A stretch of DNA of 35,101 bases, from NCBI RefSeq assembly GCF_000369045.1, contig NZ_KB849786.1:242634-277734 (forward strand). Reading direction: 5' to 3'. Within the stretch, counting starts at the first letter, position 1; each line of letters begins with the position of its first letter. This document shows positions 1-7,598 of the stretch, piece by piece. Below the pieces are notes generated by a model, which worked only from the letters and a program-made list of their open reading frames with translations, was not told the DNA's origin and ran no database searches. A program made the position numbers and the translations under genes. Source of the DNA: Acinetobacter pittii ATCC 19004 = CIP 70.29. GTDB taxonomy: Bacteria; Pseudomonadota; Gammaproteobacteria; Pseudomonadales; Moraxellaceae.

Positions 1-72
1 TGTTGGTGTTGGTGTTGGTGTTGGTGTTGGTGTTGGTGTTGGTGTTGGTGTTGGTGTTGGTGTCGGTGTCGG
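1..72. repeat. Hexanucleotide tandem repeat (TGTTGG)n
   Basis: Positions 1-60 are ten perfect copies of TGTTGG, followed at 61-72 by two copies of the variant TGTCGG. The array continues beyond the window. Read on the minus strand it codes alternating Pro and Thr in the lipoprotein linker. Because the unit is six bases, copy-number changes stay in frame and would alter linker length rather than switch the gene off. Confidence 0.9.
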
Positions 73-156
73 TTCCGAATCGTTATCATCAGACCCACAC
101 CCACTTAAAGCTATAAAAATCAAAGCAATGCTGCTTCCTTTTACTATGTTATTCAT
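1..156 (-). CDS. Putative lipoprotein with Pro-Thr repeat linker (N-terminal part only)
   Basis: An open minus-strand frame starts at an ATG at 156-154 and runs off the left window edge after 52 codons. The N-terminus begins MNNIVKG, continues with a short hydrophobic stretch and reaches a lipobox-like LSGC at about residues 16-19, then Gly-Ser-Asp-Asp-Asn-Asp, which is the layout of a bacterial lipoprotein signal with a flexible acidic tether. After the tether the protein becomes a (Pro-Thr)n run coded by a six-base tandem repeat. Such proline-threonine stretches usually space a domain away from the membrane. The functional domain lies outside the window, so no function can be assigned. Its start lies about 100 bp from the divergent cupin gene. 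Confidence 0.75.
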   Translation of the reverse strand, partial: MNNIVKGSSIALIFIALSGCGSDDNDSEPTPTPTPTPTPTPTPTPTPTPTPT

Positions 157-191
157 CACATGAACCCTTTTTTTATTAAAAATGTGAAAAT

Positions 192-221
192 TTAACATTT
201 TTAAAATAGATCAATTATAAT
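192..221 (+). promoter_or_regulatory. Predicted sigma-70 promoter of the cupin gene
   Basis: TTAACA at 192-197 and TATAAT at 216-221 are separated by 18 bp, giving a near-consensus promoter about 36 bp upstream of the ATG at 258. It lies in the divergent gap between the lipoprotein and the cupin gene. Confidence 0.55.
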
Positions 222-257
222 GCAGTTGTAAAGATCAAATTTGAAAAAAGGTTCAAC

Positions 258-1448
258 ATGGCAGCTTATAATCAAATTGAAATATTCGAACAAAGCCAAA
301 AATGGTTTGACCAGTTGCCATTAGAGTGGAAAAACTGGCTTGAAGAAAACTTAGAAAAAGGGTGTGGGGTTGAACAATTAGTCGATGTATTAAAAGCAAA
401 TGGATTTGAACCAAAGTTTGAAATGAATGATTTGAAATTTCAGACTTTATCTGATCACGATCAAGAGTGGATAATTGAACAAGTTTTAAATGAGGTAACG
501 TCTGCGGAAATTATAAAAATATTAATAGAGCAGGGGCATGATGGTTTAAAAGTAAAAGAATATTTAAATAATTTAGAAAATACTAAGTTATATAAAATTT
601 TGAAGAAAAAGCATCATCAGCTTAAAAAACGTGAATGGTTAATAGAAACTGTAGATCAATTGGCACAGCTAAACTCTGAATATAGTAAAAAAATTCCTTC
701 TATTACTGCTCCAAATTTTTCTGATTTTGTGAAGGGTTACTATAGTCAACATCGCCCTGTGATTTTAAAAAAAGGAATAGAACATTGGCCAGCTTTGCAC
801 AAATGGTCTCCGCAATATTTTGCTTCTAAATTTGGTCATCATTTAGTTGAAGTTCAGATGAATAGAAATTTAGATGAACAGTTTGAAAGACATTCTCCAT
901 CATTAAAGCAGAAAATGAAGATGTCAGAGTTTGTATCAAAAGTTATGTCAGTTGATGCTAGTAACGATTTTTATATGACTGCAAATAATGCATCAAATAG
1001 TCATCAGATGCTTCAAGAATTATTTTCAGATATAGAGGATTTTGCAGATGGTTACTGTGATTTGGCTTTAAAGGATGACCGTAGTTTTTTATGGTTTGGA
1101 CCTAAAGGAACATTTACGCCCTTACATCATGATTTAACGAATAATATGTTAGTTCAAATTTATGGGAGAAAAAAAGTAACTTTAATTCCTGCCTTGCAAG
1201 TTCCTCATCTATATAACGATCATTGGGTATTTAGTGAGTTGAGTGATACAAATAAAATTGATTTTGAAAAATATCCTTTAGCAAAATCAATTACTCCTGT
1301 TGAATGTATTTTGAATGCAGGGGAAGCTCTATTCATCCCGATTGGTTGGTGGCATAGCGTAGAAAGTTTGGATGTCTCAATCAGTATTTCTTTTACCCAT
1401 TTTAATGCACCAAATCATTATATTGATCGGTTTCCCAAAGAGTTCTAA
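258..1448 (+). CDS. Cupin-like / JmjC-type (cupin_8) Fe(II)/2-oxoglutarate oxygenase-like protein
   Basis: The 396-residue protein has a C-terminal JmjC/cupin_8 fold from about residue 145. The likely iron-binding triad is H290 and D292 in PLHHDLTNN plus H366 in GWWHSV, and the basic GRKK at 303-306 sits where this fold binds 2-oxoglutarate. Family members hydroxylate protein or small-molecule substrates; the target here is unknown. Residues 1-140 are a helical region not expected in the minimal domain. It contains two aligned modules (W27 to G49 and W71 to G93, identical spacing) and the start of a third at W127. The ATG at 258 follows an AAAAAGG-type ribosome site. No signal peptide is seen, so it is probably cytoplasmic. 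The gene stands alone between the divergent lipoprotein and the DUF6502 gene. Confidence 0.85.
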   Translation: MAAYNQIEIFEQSQKWFDQLPLEWKNWLEENLEKGCGVEQLVDVLKANGFEPKFEMNDLKFQTLSDHDQEWIIEQVLNEVTSAEIIKILIEQGHDGLKVKEYLNNLENTKLYKILKKKHHQLKKREWLIETVDQLAQLNSEYSKKIPSITAPNFSDFVKGYYSQHRPVILKKGIEHWPALHKWSPQYFASKFGHHLVEVQMNRNLDEQFERHSPSLKQKMKMSEFVSKVMSVDASNDFYMTANNASNSHQMLQELFSDIEDFADGYCDLALKDDRSFLWFGPKGTFTPLHHDLTNNMLVQIYGRKKVTLIPALQVPHLYNDHWVFSELSDTNKIDFEKYPLAKSITPVECILNAGEALFIPIGWWHSVESLDVSISISFTHFNAPNHYIDRFPKEF

Positions 1449-1533
1449 GAATGAAAATTGCATCTTAAACCGTTCAGTGTGACAATTGCTCGGCCCATAC
1501 TGTTTTTCAAATATGAAGGAAAATTGTTACTCT

Positions 1534-2343
1534 ATGACCACACTCCAAACGAACAATGCAGAACTTAATCAGAAGCAGGTATTAATGTTAATGGAATACC
1601 TGACTCAATGGTTAATTCGTTCGGGAGTTGGATATAACGACTTTGTAACTGCTTTAAAACCTGTTTTTTATCAACAGGCTTTAAGTGAGCTAGAGCGTAT
1701 AGAGCAAAAGCCAACTGATTCAGCGGTCAGTTTACTTTCAGGGTTACATCGCAAAGATGTGAATGCATTTAAAAAGGCAATGCAGGCTGGTCAGCCTTTA
1801 ACAGAGGCAAAAGTAGCAGAGCCAGTAAGTGTTCCTGCTCGGGTGATTGGTTTGTGGCTTGCAGAGGGATTGGCAGAAAAAATTCCATTTGTGAGTAATG
1901 ATCAGATTAGTTTTGAAAATTTAGTAAAGAAAGTTTCAACTGAAAAGCATCCAAGATCTATTTTGAATGAACTCGAACGCCTAAATATTGTGAAAGAAGA
2001 AGATGGCCTTGTGGTGTTACAGCAGCGTAGTTTTATGCCTGATGTTGAGCAATTCGAGGTTCGAAAATTATTAACGAGTAATTTAGAAGCACATTTAGCT
2101 GCTGGAGTTCATAATTTATTTCAGCCAGAAAAAGAACCCTATTTAGAACAAGCAATTTTTGCTGATGAACTAACAGATGAATCGATTACTTTACTCAAAG
2201 AAGCAAGTTTGCGCTTATGGGAAGATTTATCACTACAAGTACTTAAATTAGCTATTGAACGTTGTGCACTAGATGAAGGAAAAGAGGGTGCAACTAAAAC
2301 TTTCCGTTTCGGAGCTTATCAATATGACGAAAACAACCTATAA
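1534..2343 (+). CDS. DUF6502 family protein
   Basis: This is a 269-residue soluble protein. It is an apparent match to the DUF6502 family, with a conserved N-terminal part (Q-x-L-x-x-L-x-x-L-x-x-W-L-I-R-x-G-V-x-Y) and a region at about residues 130-165 that reads like a winged-helix element. That suggests, but does not prove, DNA binding. The frame is open from 1486; I prefer the ATG at 1534 (MTTLQTNNAEL), because the upstream extension looks non-coding. An in-frame ATG at 1513 is the alternative; AAGGA at 1516-1520 is rather far (13 bases) from 1534. The last 20 bases overlap the start of the following lipoprotein gene, so the two are probably co-transcribed and translationally coupled. Confidence 0.75.
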   Translation: MTTLQTNNAELNQKQVLMLMEYLTQWLIRSGVGYNDFVTALKPVFYQQALSELERIEQKPTDSAVSLLSGLHRKDVNAFKKAMQAGQPLTEAKVAEPVSVPARVIGLWLAEGLAEKIPFVSNDQISFENLVKKVSTEKHPRSILNELERLNIVKEEDGLVVLQQRSFMPDVEQFEVRKLLTSNLEAHLAAGVHNLFQPEKEPYLEQAIFADELTDESITLLKEASLRLWEDLSLQVLKLAIERCALDEGKEGATKTFRFGAYQYDENNL

Positions 2344-2992
2344 AAAATTAATAATATCCATGAGCTTCATTTTGACAAGTGGTCTTTTAACCGCTTGTGG
2401 AGAGGATTTATTCGCAGGTGGTGCAAGTTTAGGGGGATCAGGATATCCGACTAAACCTGGTAAACCGGGTGATTTTGAAACACCGGCCGATGGTGAGAAA
2501 GGCGACTCAAAAGATAATGAAATTTGGTTGCCTGCACCTGTTGAAGATGACTGTAATGGCTTACATCGCAAACTACAGTTTCTAAATAATGTAACGCGTG
2601 AACCCATAGAAAAAGAAACTGTTTTTAAATATGCACAGCAGTTAACTCTAAACGGCACAATTGCTTTGAAGATTACTCAAACTAATAAGGGATTAGAGAA
2701 AATACAAGAAAAACAACCTGCGTGTTATGTACCTTTAGAGCTCTATTTACTTGGAAACACGAAGCGCTCCTATCCAGAAAATGAGTGTAAAGAGATTCAA
2801 ACTTACGAATATCTACCAGATGAAACCAAAACTTTTATTGTCAATTATCCAGCATTTGACGTCATGAATGGTACTTGGAAATATGGTCTAGAAAGCAACT
2901 ATTTGATGAATGATCAAGAGTTAAAACAATGTGAACCTTTAACTATCCAATTTAAAATAAGTGCACCACCTGAGGCGATTAAAATTAATTAA
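2324..2992 (+). CDS. Putative lipoprotein, function unknown
   Basis: The 222-residue protein begins MTKTTYKKL, has a hydrophobic signal and a lipobox LTAC ending at C25. A Gly/Pro-rich linker follows (about 29-65), then a globular region with four further cysteines that could form two disulfides in the periplasm. The frame extends upstream to 2273, but that part overlaps the DUF6502 gene and would put 17 residues ahead of the signal, so the ATG at 2324 is chosen. I do not recognise the domain. The 20-bp overlap with the upstream gene implies a two-gene operon. Confidence 0.75.
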   Translation: MTKTTYKKLIISMSFILTSGLLTACGEDLFAGGASLGGSGYPTKPGKPGDFETPADGEKGDSKDNEIWLPAPVEDDCNGLHRKLQFLNNVTREPIEKETVFKYAQQLTLNGTIALKITQTNKGLEKIQEKQPACYVPLELYLLGNTKRSYPENECKEIQTYEYLPDETKTFIVNYPAFDVMNGTWKYGLESNYLMNDQELKQCEPLTIQFKISAPPEAIKIN

Positions 2993-3035
2993 GTTGAGCC
3001 ACTCATGAGCGATAAAATTTTAAGGGAAGTATGAG

Positions 3036-3416
3036 TTAAGCTTGCTCTAGCACTTTTTCATCATAAGTCATTTGGGCTGCTAAAACCTGTTCAATATTGG
3101 TTTCGGCCCATTCTTTTAATTGGAACGCCATTGAAGCGACATTTTGCCCCAGAGAAGTGAGTGAGTAATCAACACGAATAGGAGACGTATTCTGAATTTT
3201 ACGCTCAATAAAACCATCTCTTTCCAGCATTTTTAACTTTTGTGATAAGACTTTAGGCGAAATACCTTGAATATTCTTTTTTAGCAAGTTGAAGTGCTGA
3301 GTTTCCTCTTCAAGCACATTTAAAATTAATAAAACCCACTTATCTGCAATTTTTTCAAAAAATAAACGAGCAGGGCAATGTTGTTGAAAAACATTATATT
3401 TTAGACATTCATTCAT
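3036..3416 (-). CDS. HxlR-family winged-helix transcriptional regulator
   Basis: A 126-residue protein typical in length for the HxlR/MarR-like family. The core reads FFEKIADKWVLLILNVL followed by a recognition-helix region (ISPKVLSQKLKMLERDGFIER), the standard HxlR winged helix. Cysteines at positions 4 and 14 precede the DNA-binding domain; in several HxlR proteins (for example the QorR/YodB type) an N-terminal cysteine senses quinones or electrophiles. It is divergent from a flavodoxin-like gene, the usual arrangement for a redox-sensing repressor and its target. Regulation of that neighbour is an inference. Confidence 0.9.
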   Translation of the reverse strand: MNECLKYNVFQQHCPARLFFEKIADKWVLLILNVLEEETQHFNLLKKNIQGISPKVLSQKLKMLERDGFIERKIQNTSPIRVDYSLTSLGQNVASMAFQLKEWAETNIEQVLAAQMTYDEKVLEQA

Positions 3417-3451
3417 ACTATTTACCTGCTAATTTCTTAAAAAATTACCAC

Positions 3452-3471
3452 AGTTACCAGTTAGTAACTAA
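3452..3471. promoter_or_regulatory. Candidate HxlR operator palindromes
   Basis: Two overlapping inverted repeats lie between the divergent genes: AGTTAC-6-GTAACT at 3452-3469 and TTAGT-A-ACTAA at 3461-3471. A related half-site TAGTTTCTA occurs at 3480-3488. The palindromes abut the -35 box of the flavodoxin-like gene, the position expected for a repressor site. Confidence 0.5.
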
Positions 3472-3499
3472 TTGACACCTAGTTTCTAAAATATATCAT
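3472..3499 (+). promoter_or_regulatory. Predicted sigma-70 promoter of the flavodoxin-like gene
   Basis: TTGACA at 3472-3477 and TATCAT at 3494-3499 are separated by 16 bp. The perfect -35 directly follows the candidate operator. The start codon lies about 35 bp downstream. Confidence 0.6.
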
Positions 3500-3533
3500 A
3501 AAGTGGAATTTAATAAAACAAAGGTTTGCTCCC

Positions 3534-4094
3534 ATGTCTAACTCTAATATCGCGGTTGTATATTTCTCTGGTTATGGCCACACTAAAGTAGTGGCTGAAA
3601 CGTTTGCAAACGAAATTAATGCTCAGCTCATCCAAATTGATCAAGAAGGTAATATTACTGAGCAAAATTGGCAGACATTAAATGATGCGAAGGGGATTGT
3701 TTTTGGTGCTCCGACTTATATGGGTACAGCACCATGGCAGTTTAAAAAGTTTGCTGATGCAACTTCAAAAGTTTGGTTTACACGTGGGTGGCAAGATAAA
3801 GTATTTGCAGGCTTCACAAACAGCGCGAGCTTAAATGGGGATAAGCAGGTTACTCTTATTCAATTACAGACTTTAGCATCGCAACATGGTGGAATTTGGG
3901 TAAGCCTTGGTTTATTACCAGCGAATACAAAAGATGCAACACGTGAAGATGTAAATAACTTAGGTGGTTCAGTTGGACTTTTAGTTCAATCGCCTTCTGA
4001 TGCAAGTGTAGAGGAAGTTCCTGCTGGAGACCTTGAAACAGCGAAACTCTATGCTCAACGTGTACAAAATATTGTGAACAAAATTTTTGGTTAA
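3534..4094 (+). CDS. Flavodoxin-family / NAD(P)H:quinone oxidoreductase-like protein
   Basis: The 186-residue protein begins with a flavodoxin-type FMN phosphate loop, VVYFSGYGHTKVVAETFA (residues 8-25). It carries a second FMN-contact region GAPTYMGTAPWQFKKFAD at about 59-76, as in WrbA/flavodoxin-like proteins. Members reduce quinones by two electrons or act as FMN-dependent reductases. Length and motifs resemble WrbA-type NAD(P)H-dependent oxidoreductases, but I cannot separate the subfamilies by eye. The ATG at 3534 follows AAAGG. It is divergent from an HxlR regulator and ends just before a bidirectional terminator. Confidence 0.85.
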   Translation: MSNSNIAVVYFSGYGHTKVVAETFANEINAQLIQIDQEGNITEQNWQTLNDAKGIVFGAPTYMGTAPWQFKKFADATSKVWFTRGWQDKVFAGFTNSASLNGDKQVTLIQLQTLASQHGGIWVSLGLLPANTKDATREDVNNLGGSVGLLVQSPSDASVEEVPAGDLETAKLYAQRVQNIVNKIFG

Positions 4095-4103
4095 TTTGAC
4101 CAT

Positions 4104-4131
4104 AAAAAAAGGCGCTTTAAGCGCCTTTTTT
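4104..4131. terminator. Bidirectional intrinsic terminator
   Basis: A-run, then GGCGC / GCGCC (4111-4115 and 4121-4125) with a TTTAA loop, then a T-run. It serves the flavodoxin-like gene on the plus strand and the convergent permease gene on the minus strand. Confidence 0.85.
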
Positions 4132-4142
4132 ATGAGGGATGG

Positions 4143-5546
4143 TTATTCATGTTCATTATGTTGAGGTGCTTGATATTTAAAACCTTTAGTTTTATAACCT
4201 AGGTATAAAATACCGAACATTGCCCACCATAATCCATATTTCAAGGCTGTCTCTTCAATCTCAAGCCATAGAGCGAAAATACTAAAGAAGCCAAGAAGTG
4301 GAATAATTACAAAGTTAAAAATATCTTTGAAATTCTTTGTGCGGCCATCACGTAAAGCATAGCGTGAAATCACTGATAAATTAACAAATGTGAATGCAGT
4401 TAACGCACCAAAGCTAATCATTGAAATGACAATATCTAAGCTCATGAAACCTGCTGCTAGTGCTACAACACCAACAATAAGAATATTGTATGAAGGCGTA
4501 TAGTTCTTTGGACTAACATGACCAAAGATTTTTTTATTGATTACACCATCACGTCCCATTGCATACATCAAGCGCGATACACCTGCATGAGCTGAAATAC
4601 CAGATGCCATGACAGTAATAATTGCAAAAGCAAGAACGTATGACTGAAATAATGAACCACCTACAAGTAATAAAATGTCTGGCTGTGTTGCTGCAACATC
4701 TTCAAAGTAGTTTTTAGGATCATGTGGGAAGTAAATTTGCATGAAGTAAGTACTGATGACAAAGATTACACCAGCGATAAGTGCTGTTAAGAAAATCGCT
4801 TTAGGTAATGTTTTCTCAGTGTCTTTTGTTTCTTCTGCTAAAGAACTTAAAGAGTCGAATCCAGTAAACGAGAAGCAAAGTAATGTTGCACCAGTGACTA
4901 ATGCCCCTACGGATGTCAACTCATTCCAGAAAGGCTCTAAGCTCCATAACTGATAACGGGTTGCTTCTGTAATTGGACCTTCTGCATTATAGCCCATTTG
5001 TAATTTGCTATAGACTAGATAAGTAAATATGCCGATCACGAGTAACTGTACAAATACAATCAGGCTATTAAAATTAGCAACAAAGCGTGCGCCACGTAAG
5101 TTAATACCAGTCATGAAAGCGGTTAATACAATTACCCATACCCAATGATTGACTGTAGGAAATAATGCATCAAGATAAATACCAGCCAAAATAATATTGA
5201 CCATTGGTGAAAGCAAATAATCTAACCAAGATGACCAACCCACCATAAAACCAACATTAGGGTGAATTGATTTTTGTGCATAGGTATAAGCTGAACCTGA
5301 AGATGGATAGCGCTTAATCATATGTCCATAACTAATCGATGTTAGCAAAATGGCAATTAATGCAAAAATGTACGAAGTTGGAACATGGTAATGACTTTCT
5401 TCGGAAACTAGACCGAATGTGTCAAATAATGTCATTGGCTGAATATAGGCTAAACCAATAATAATAATATGCCAAAGACCTAGCGTTTTTCGTAGCTTAA
5501 CTACAGACGGAGTCCCAGAGATAGTTGTCAACGGCGTTATCCTCAT
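4143..5546 (-). CDS. APC-superfamily permease, PuuP/PlaP-like (putrescine or amino-acid importer)
   Basis: The 467-residue protein is rich in membrane helices, consistent with the 12-helix APC fold. The N-terminal part, with LRKTLGLWHIIIIGLAY, PMTLFDTFG and GSAYTYAQKSI, closely follows the E. coli putrescine importers PuuP/PlaP, including the FMVGWSSWLDYL segment. Uptake of putrescine or a related amine is therefore the best guess; general amino-acid transport is the alternative. A terminator lies between this gene and the alcohol dehydrogenase on the same strand, so it probably has its own promoter in 5547-5730. The ATG at 5546 lacks a strong ribosome site. Confidence 0.85.
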   Translation of the reverse strand: MRITPLTTISGTPSVVKLRKTLGLWHIIIIGLAYIQPMTLFDTFGLVSEESHYHVPTSYIFALIAILLTSISYGHMIKRYPSSGSAYTYAQKSIHPNVGFMVGWSSWLDYLLSPMVNIILAGIYLDALFPTVNHWVWVIVLTAFMTGINLRGARFVANFNSLIVFVQLLVIGIFTYLVYSKLQMGYNAEGPITEATRYQLWSLEPFWNELTSVGALVTGATLLCFSFTGFDSLSSLAEETKDTEKTLPKAIFLTALIAGVIFVISTYFMQIYFPHDPKNYFEDVAATQPDILLLVGGSLFQSYVLAFAIITVMASGISAHAGVSRLMYAMGRDGVINKKIFGHVSPKNYTPSYNILIVGVVALAAGFMSLDIVISMISFGALTAFTFVNLSVISRYALRDGRTKNFKDIFNFVIIPLLGFFSIFALWLEIEETALKYGLWWAMFGILYLGYKTKGFKYQAPQHNEHE

Positions 5547-5730
5547 AATCGTTGATCAAGGATCAGCTTGGTGTTAAGGATCGTTTGAGACGAACGATCC
5601 CCCCTACAGAAAAAGATAAAGTGCGCCAATCTATCCTAAATTGATGCAAATTGTCAGTACTTTCATCGATTTTTTAGCAAATTTTTTGCCATCTTTACAA
5701 ATAAAATGATGAATACAGATTCACATCTAT
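5547..5730 (-). promoter_or_regulatory. Permease leader with inverted repeat
   Basis: The gap upstream of the permease holds an 8-bp inverted repeat GGATCGTT / AACGATCC (5578-5585 and 5593-5600) with a 7-nt spacer. Six C bases on the plus strand (5599-5604) overlap its outer end, so on the mRNA strand a G-run leads into the hairpin. It is 32 bp from the start codon and could be an operator or a leader hairpin. I could not place a convincing promoter. Confidence 0.4.
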
Positions 5731-5767
5731 AAAAAAGATCCTGATTTTATATAAAAATCAGGATCTT
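5731..5767 (-). terminator. Intrinsic terminator of the alcohol dehydrogenase operon
   Basis: A perfect 14-bp stem (5735-5748 with 5754-5767) has a 5-nt loop and, on the minus strand, a following T-run (plus-strand A-run 5731-5736). It ends the minus-strand SCP2-like/alcohol dehydrogenase transcript. Confidence 0.85.
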
Positions 5768-5797
5768 ATGGGGGGATTTTTGATTTAACTTATCTTA

Positions 5798-6982
5798 TTA
5801 CCATGCCTTTTGTAAAATATCGCGGATATCTTTTAGGCTTGCTTCTTTAGGATTGTAAATAATTGAGCCGTCATTTAGTGCTTTTTCTGCAACTTCATCG
5901 AGCTGTGCTTCAGTTACTTTGCCAGTTTCACGTAAAGTACGTGGTAACTTGGTTAAGGTAAATAAACGATCACGCATTGCCAAAATTGTTGCAATCGCTC
6001 TGTCTGCACGTTGATTTGCTGGAGTTTGTGCATAGATATCAGCACCAGCTAACGGCAATAGTAATTCACCAATTTTCTGGCCATTTACCTGCTTATTATA
6101 TTCAAGCACATATGGTAAGAATAAATTCATACATAAACCGTGGGGCAGGTGAGCAACAGCACCTAAAGCATGACCTAAAGAATGTACAAGGCCTACCATT
6201 GAGTTAGAGAATGCAATACCTGCCATTGTAGAGGCTTGTGCTAGTTCTAAACGACCTTGTGAGTCATTTGGGTTTTCTAGGACATTAAATAGGTTTTCAC
6301 TAATCTTTTTAATTCCAGCACTTGCATAAGCATCGCTGAGTGGATTCGCAGCCATACATGTATATGCTTCAACACAATGTGTTAAGGCATCCATACCTGT
6401 CATTGCAGTTAAATGAGGTGGCAATGTAAGTGTCATGCGTGGATCTAAAATCGCTGCATGTGGCATTAAGTAATAAGAAGCAAATGCCAATTTAACATTC
6501 TTTTGTGTATCTGAAACCACGGCAACCATAGTCACTTCAGATCCCGTACCTGATGTAGTCGGAATTACGAAAAATGGTTTTAATGGTTTTGGTAGGTTGT
6601 GTGCACCAGAATATTGAAGTAAGTCATCTCCACCTTCAGATACTAAAATGTTAGTTGCTTTAGAAGTATCGATAACTGAACCACCACCTACAGCAATAAT
6701 CGCATCGCATTTATTCTTGCGATAAGCATCTGCGGCAAGACGAACGACTTCTAAACTTGAGTCTGGTGGAACATCATCAAACACATGACCAATGACAGCA
6801 TCAGTCGTACTGAACGCAGCTTCAATCGGGTTGAGTAGGCCATTTGCGCGCACACCTTTATCTGTAATGATGAGCGGACGTTTTGCACCTAAAGTCGCAA
6901 GTTCAAACGGAATATGTTCTAACGCAGCATTACCGGCAATGACTTTTACAGGACAAAAGAATTCGTAATATGGTTTAGCCAT
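5798..6982 (-). CDS. Iron-containing (group III) alcohol dehydrogenase
   Basis: The 394-residue protein matches the Fe-ADH family in length and motifs. The NAD(P)-binding glycine motif is VGGGSVID at 98-105 and PTTSGTGSE lies at 141-149. The metal ligands fit D198 and H202 (GMDALTH), H267 (GLVHSLGHALG) and H281 (HLPHG). It should interconvert an alcohol and its aldehyde in the cytoplasm; the substrate cannot be read from sequence. The gene follows the SCP2-like gene with one base between stop and ATG, so the two are translationally coupled. A strong terminator follows. Confidence 0.92.
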   Translation of the reverse strand: MAKPYYEFFCPVKVIAGNAALEHIPFELATLGAKRPLIITDKGVRANGLLNPIEAAFSTTDAVIGHVFDDVPPDSSLEVVRLAADAYRKNKCDAIIAVGGGSVIDTSKATNILVSEGGDDLLQYSGAHNLPKPLKPFFVIPTTSGTGSEVTMVAVVSDTQKNVKLAFASYYLMPHAAILDPRMTLTLPPHLTAMTGMDALTHCVEAYTCMAANPLSDAYASAGIKKISENLFNVLENPNDSQGRLELAQASTMAGIAFSNSMVGLVHSLGHALGAVAHLPHGLCMNLFLPYVLEYNKQVNGQKIGELLLPLAGADIYAQTPANQRADRAIATILAMRDRLFTLTKLPRTLRETGKVTEAQLDEVAEKALNDGSIIYNPKEASLKDIRDILQKAW

Positions 6983-6983
6983 G

Positions 6984-7517
6984 TTATGCGCTCCGCTTGA
7001 AATAGGACTTAGCTACTTTTAAGTAAATATTTGCAGCTTCGTTGAATTTTTCTTTTAGGGTGAGTTCGGTTGGGTATTCTTTGACTGCAAGAGACGCAAC
7101 CAATTTAGGTAAAATGAGAGATTCCATTTTATTTAGACAGCGTACTAAGCGAATGGCAGCAGATACATCACCATCAGCAATCATTCGGTCATTAGCAAAT
7201 GCTTGGGCAGTACTTTCTTGAAAAGAAAATACTAAAAAGGCATGAGTTACATGTTTGAATGTAATAGTTAAGTCTGGCTTTCTTTCAGCTCTTTTGAGAA
7301 GCTCTAACTGTTTGTCTTCTGTGACTCGAGCAAAAAATGCTGGTCCATTTGGGAAAACATTCATTGAAAGTACAAAGTGAACAGGAAATTTAGATACTTC
7401 CTCTTGTATTTCAGTGTCCACTTGACTTGCCATGACTAAGCCACGACCAACAACATCCATCATGAGCTTAACGTAGGCAAGTTGCAGAGTAGGCTTTACA
7501 GCTTTTGTCGAAATCAC
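6984..7517 (-). CDS. SCP2 sterol-transfer-like domain protein
   Basis: A 177-residue protein without a signal peptide. The middle (KPDLTITFKHVTHAF, then FANDRMIADGDVSAAIRLV at about residues 109-127) follows the SCP2-like pattern of an edge strand followed by a G-D helix, a fold that binds lipids or acyl chains. The start is GTG at 7517, supported by AAGGGA eight bases upstream. It is the first gene of a two-gene operon with the iron alcohol dehydrogenase, so a role with a hydrophobic alcohol or aldehyde is possible but only inferred. Confidence in the SCP2 label is moderate; in the gene itself, high. Confidence 0.75.
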   Translation of the reverse strand: MISTKAVKPTLQLAYVKLMMDVVGRGLVMASQVDTEIQEEVSKFPVHFVLSMNVFPNGPAFFARVTEDKQLELLKRAERKPDLTITFKHVTHAFLVFSFQESTAQAFANDRMIADGDVSAAIRLVRCLNKMESLILPKLVASLAVKEYPTELTLKEKFNEAANIYLKVAKSYFKRSA

Positions 7518-7598
7518 TCGCGTATCCCTTGTTAAAATTATGCAAAAGCAAATTTAGAGTAATTACTCTAATCCATTTTTATTTCATCGCAAAGCGAT

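Noticed and set aside
2338..2658. 106-codon minus-strand frame over the second lipoprotein gene
   Set aside because: Complement of the Gly/Pro-rich linker; the sense frame has a clear lipobox.
7586..7598. ATCGC-AAA-GCGAT hairpin at the end of lipB
   Set aside because: Only five base pairs and a poor T-run; not enough to call a terminator.
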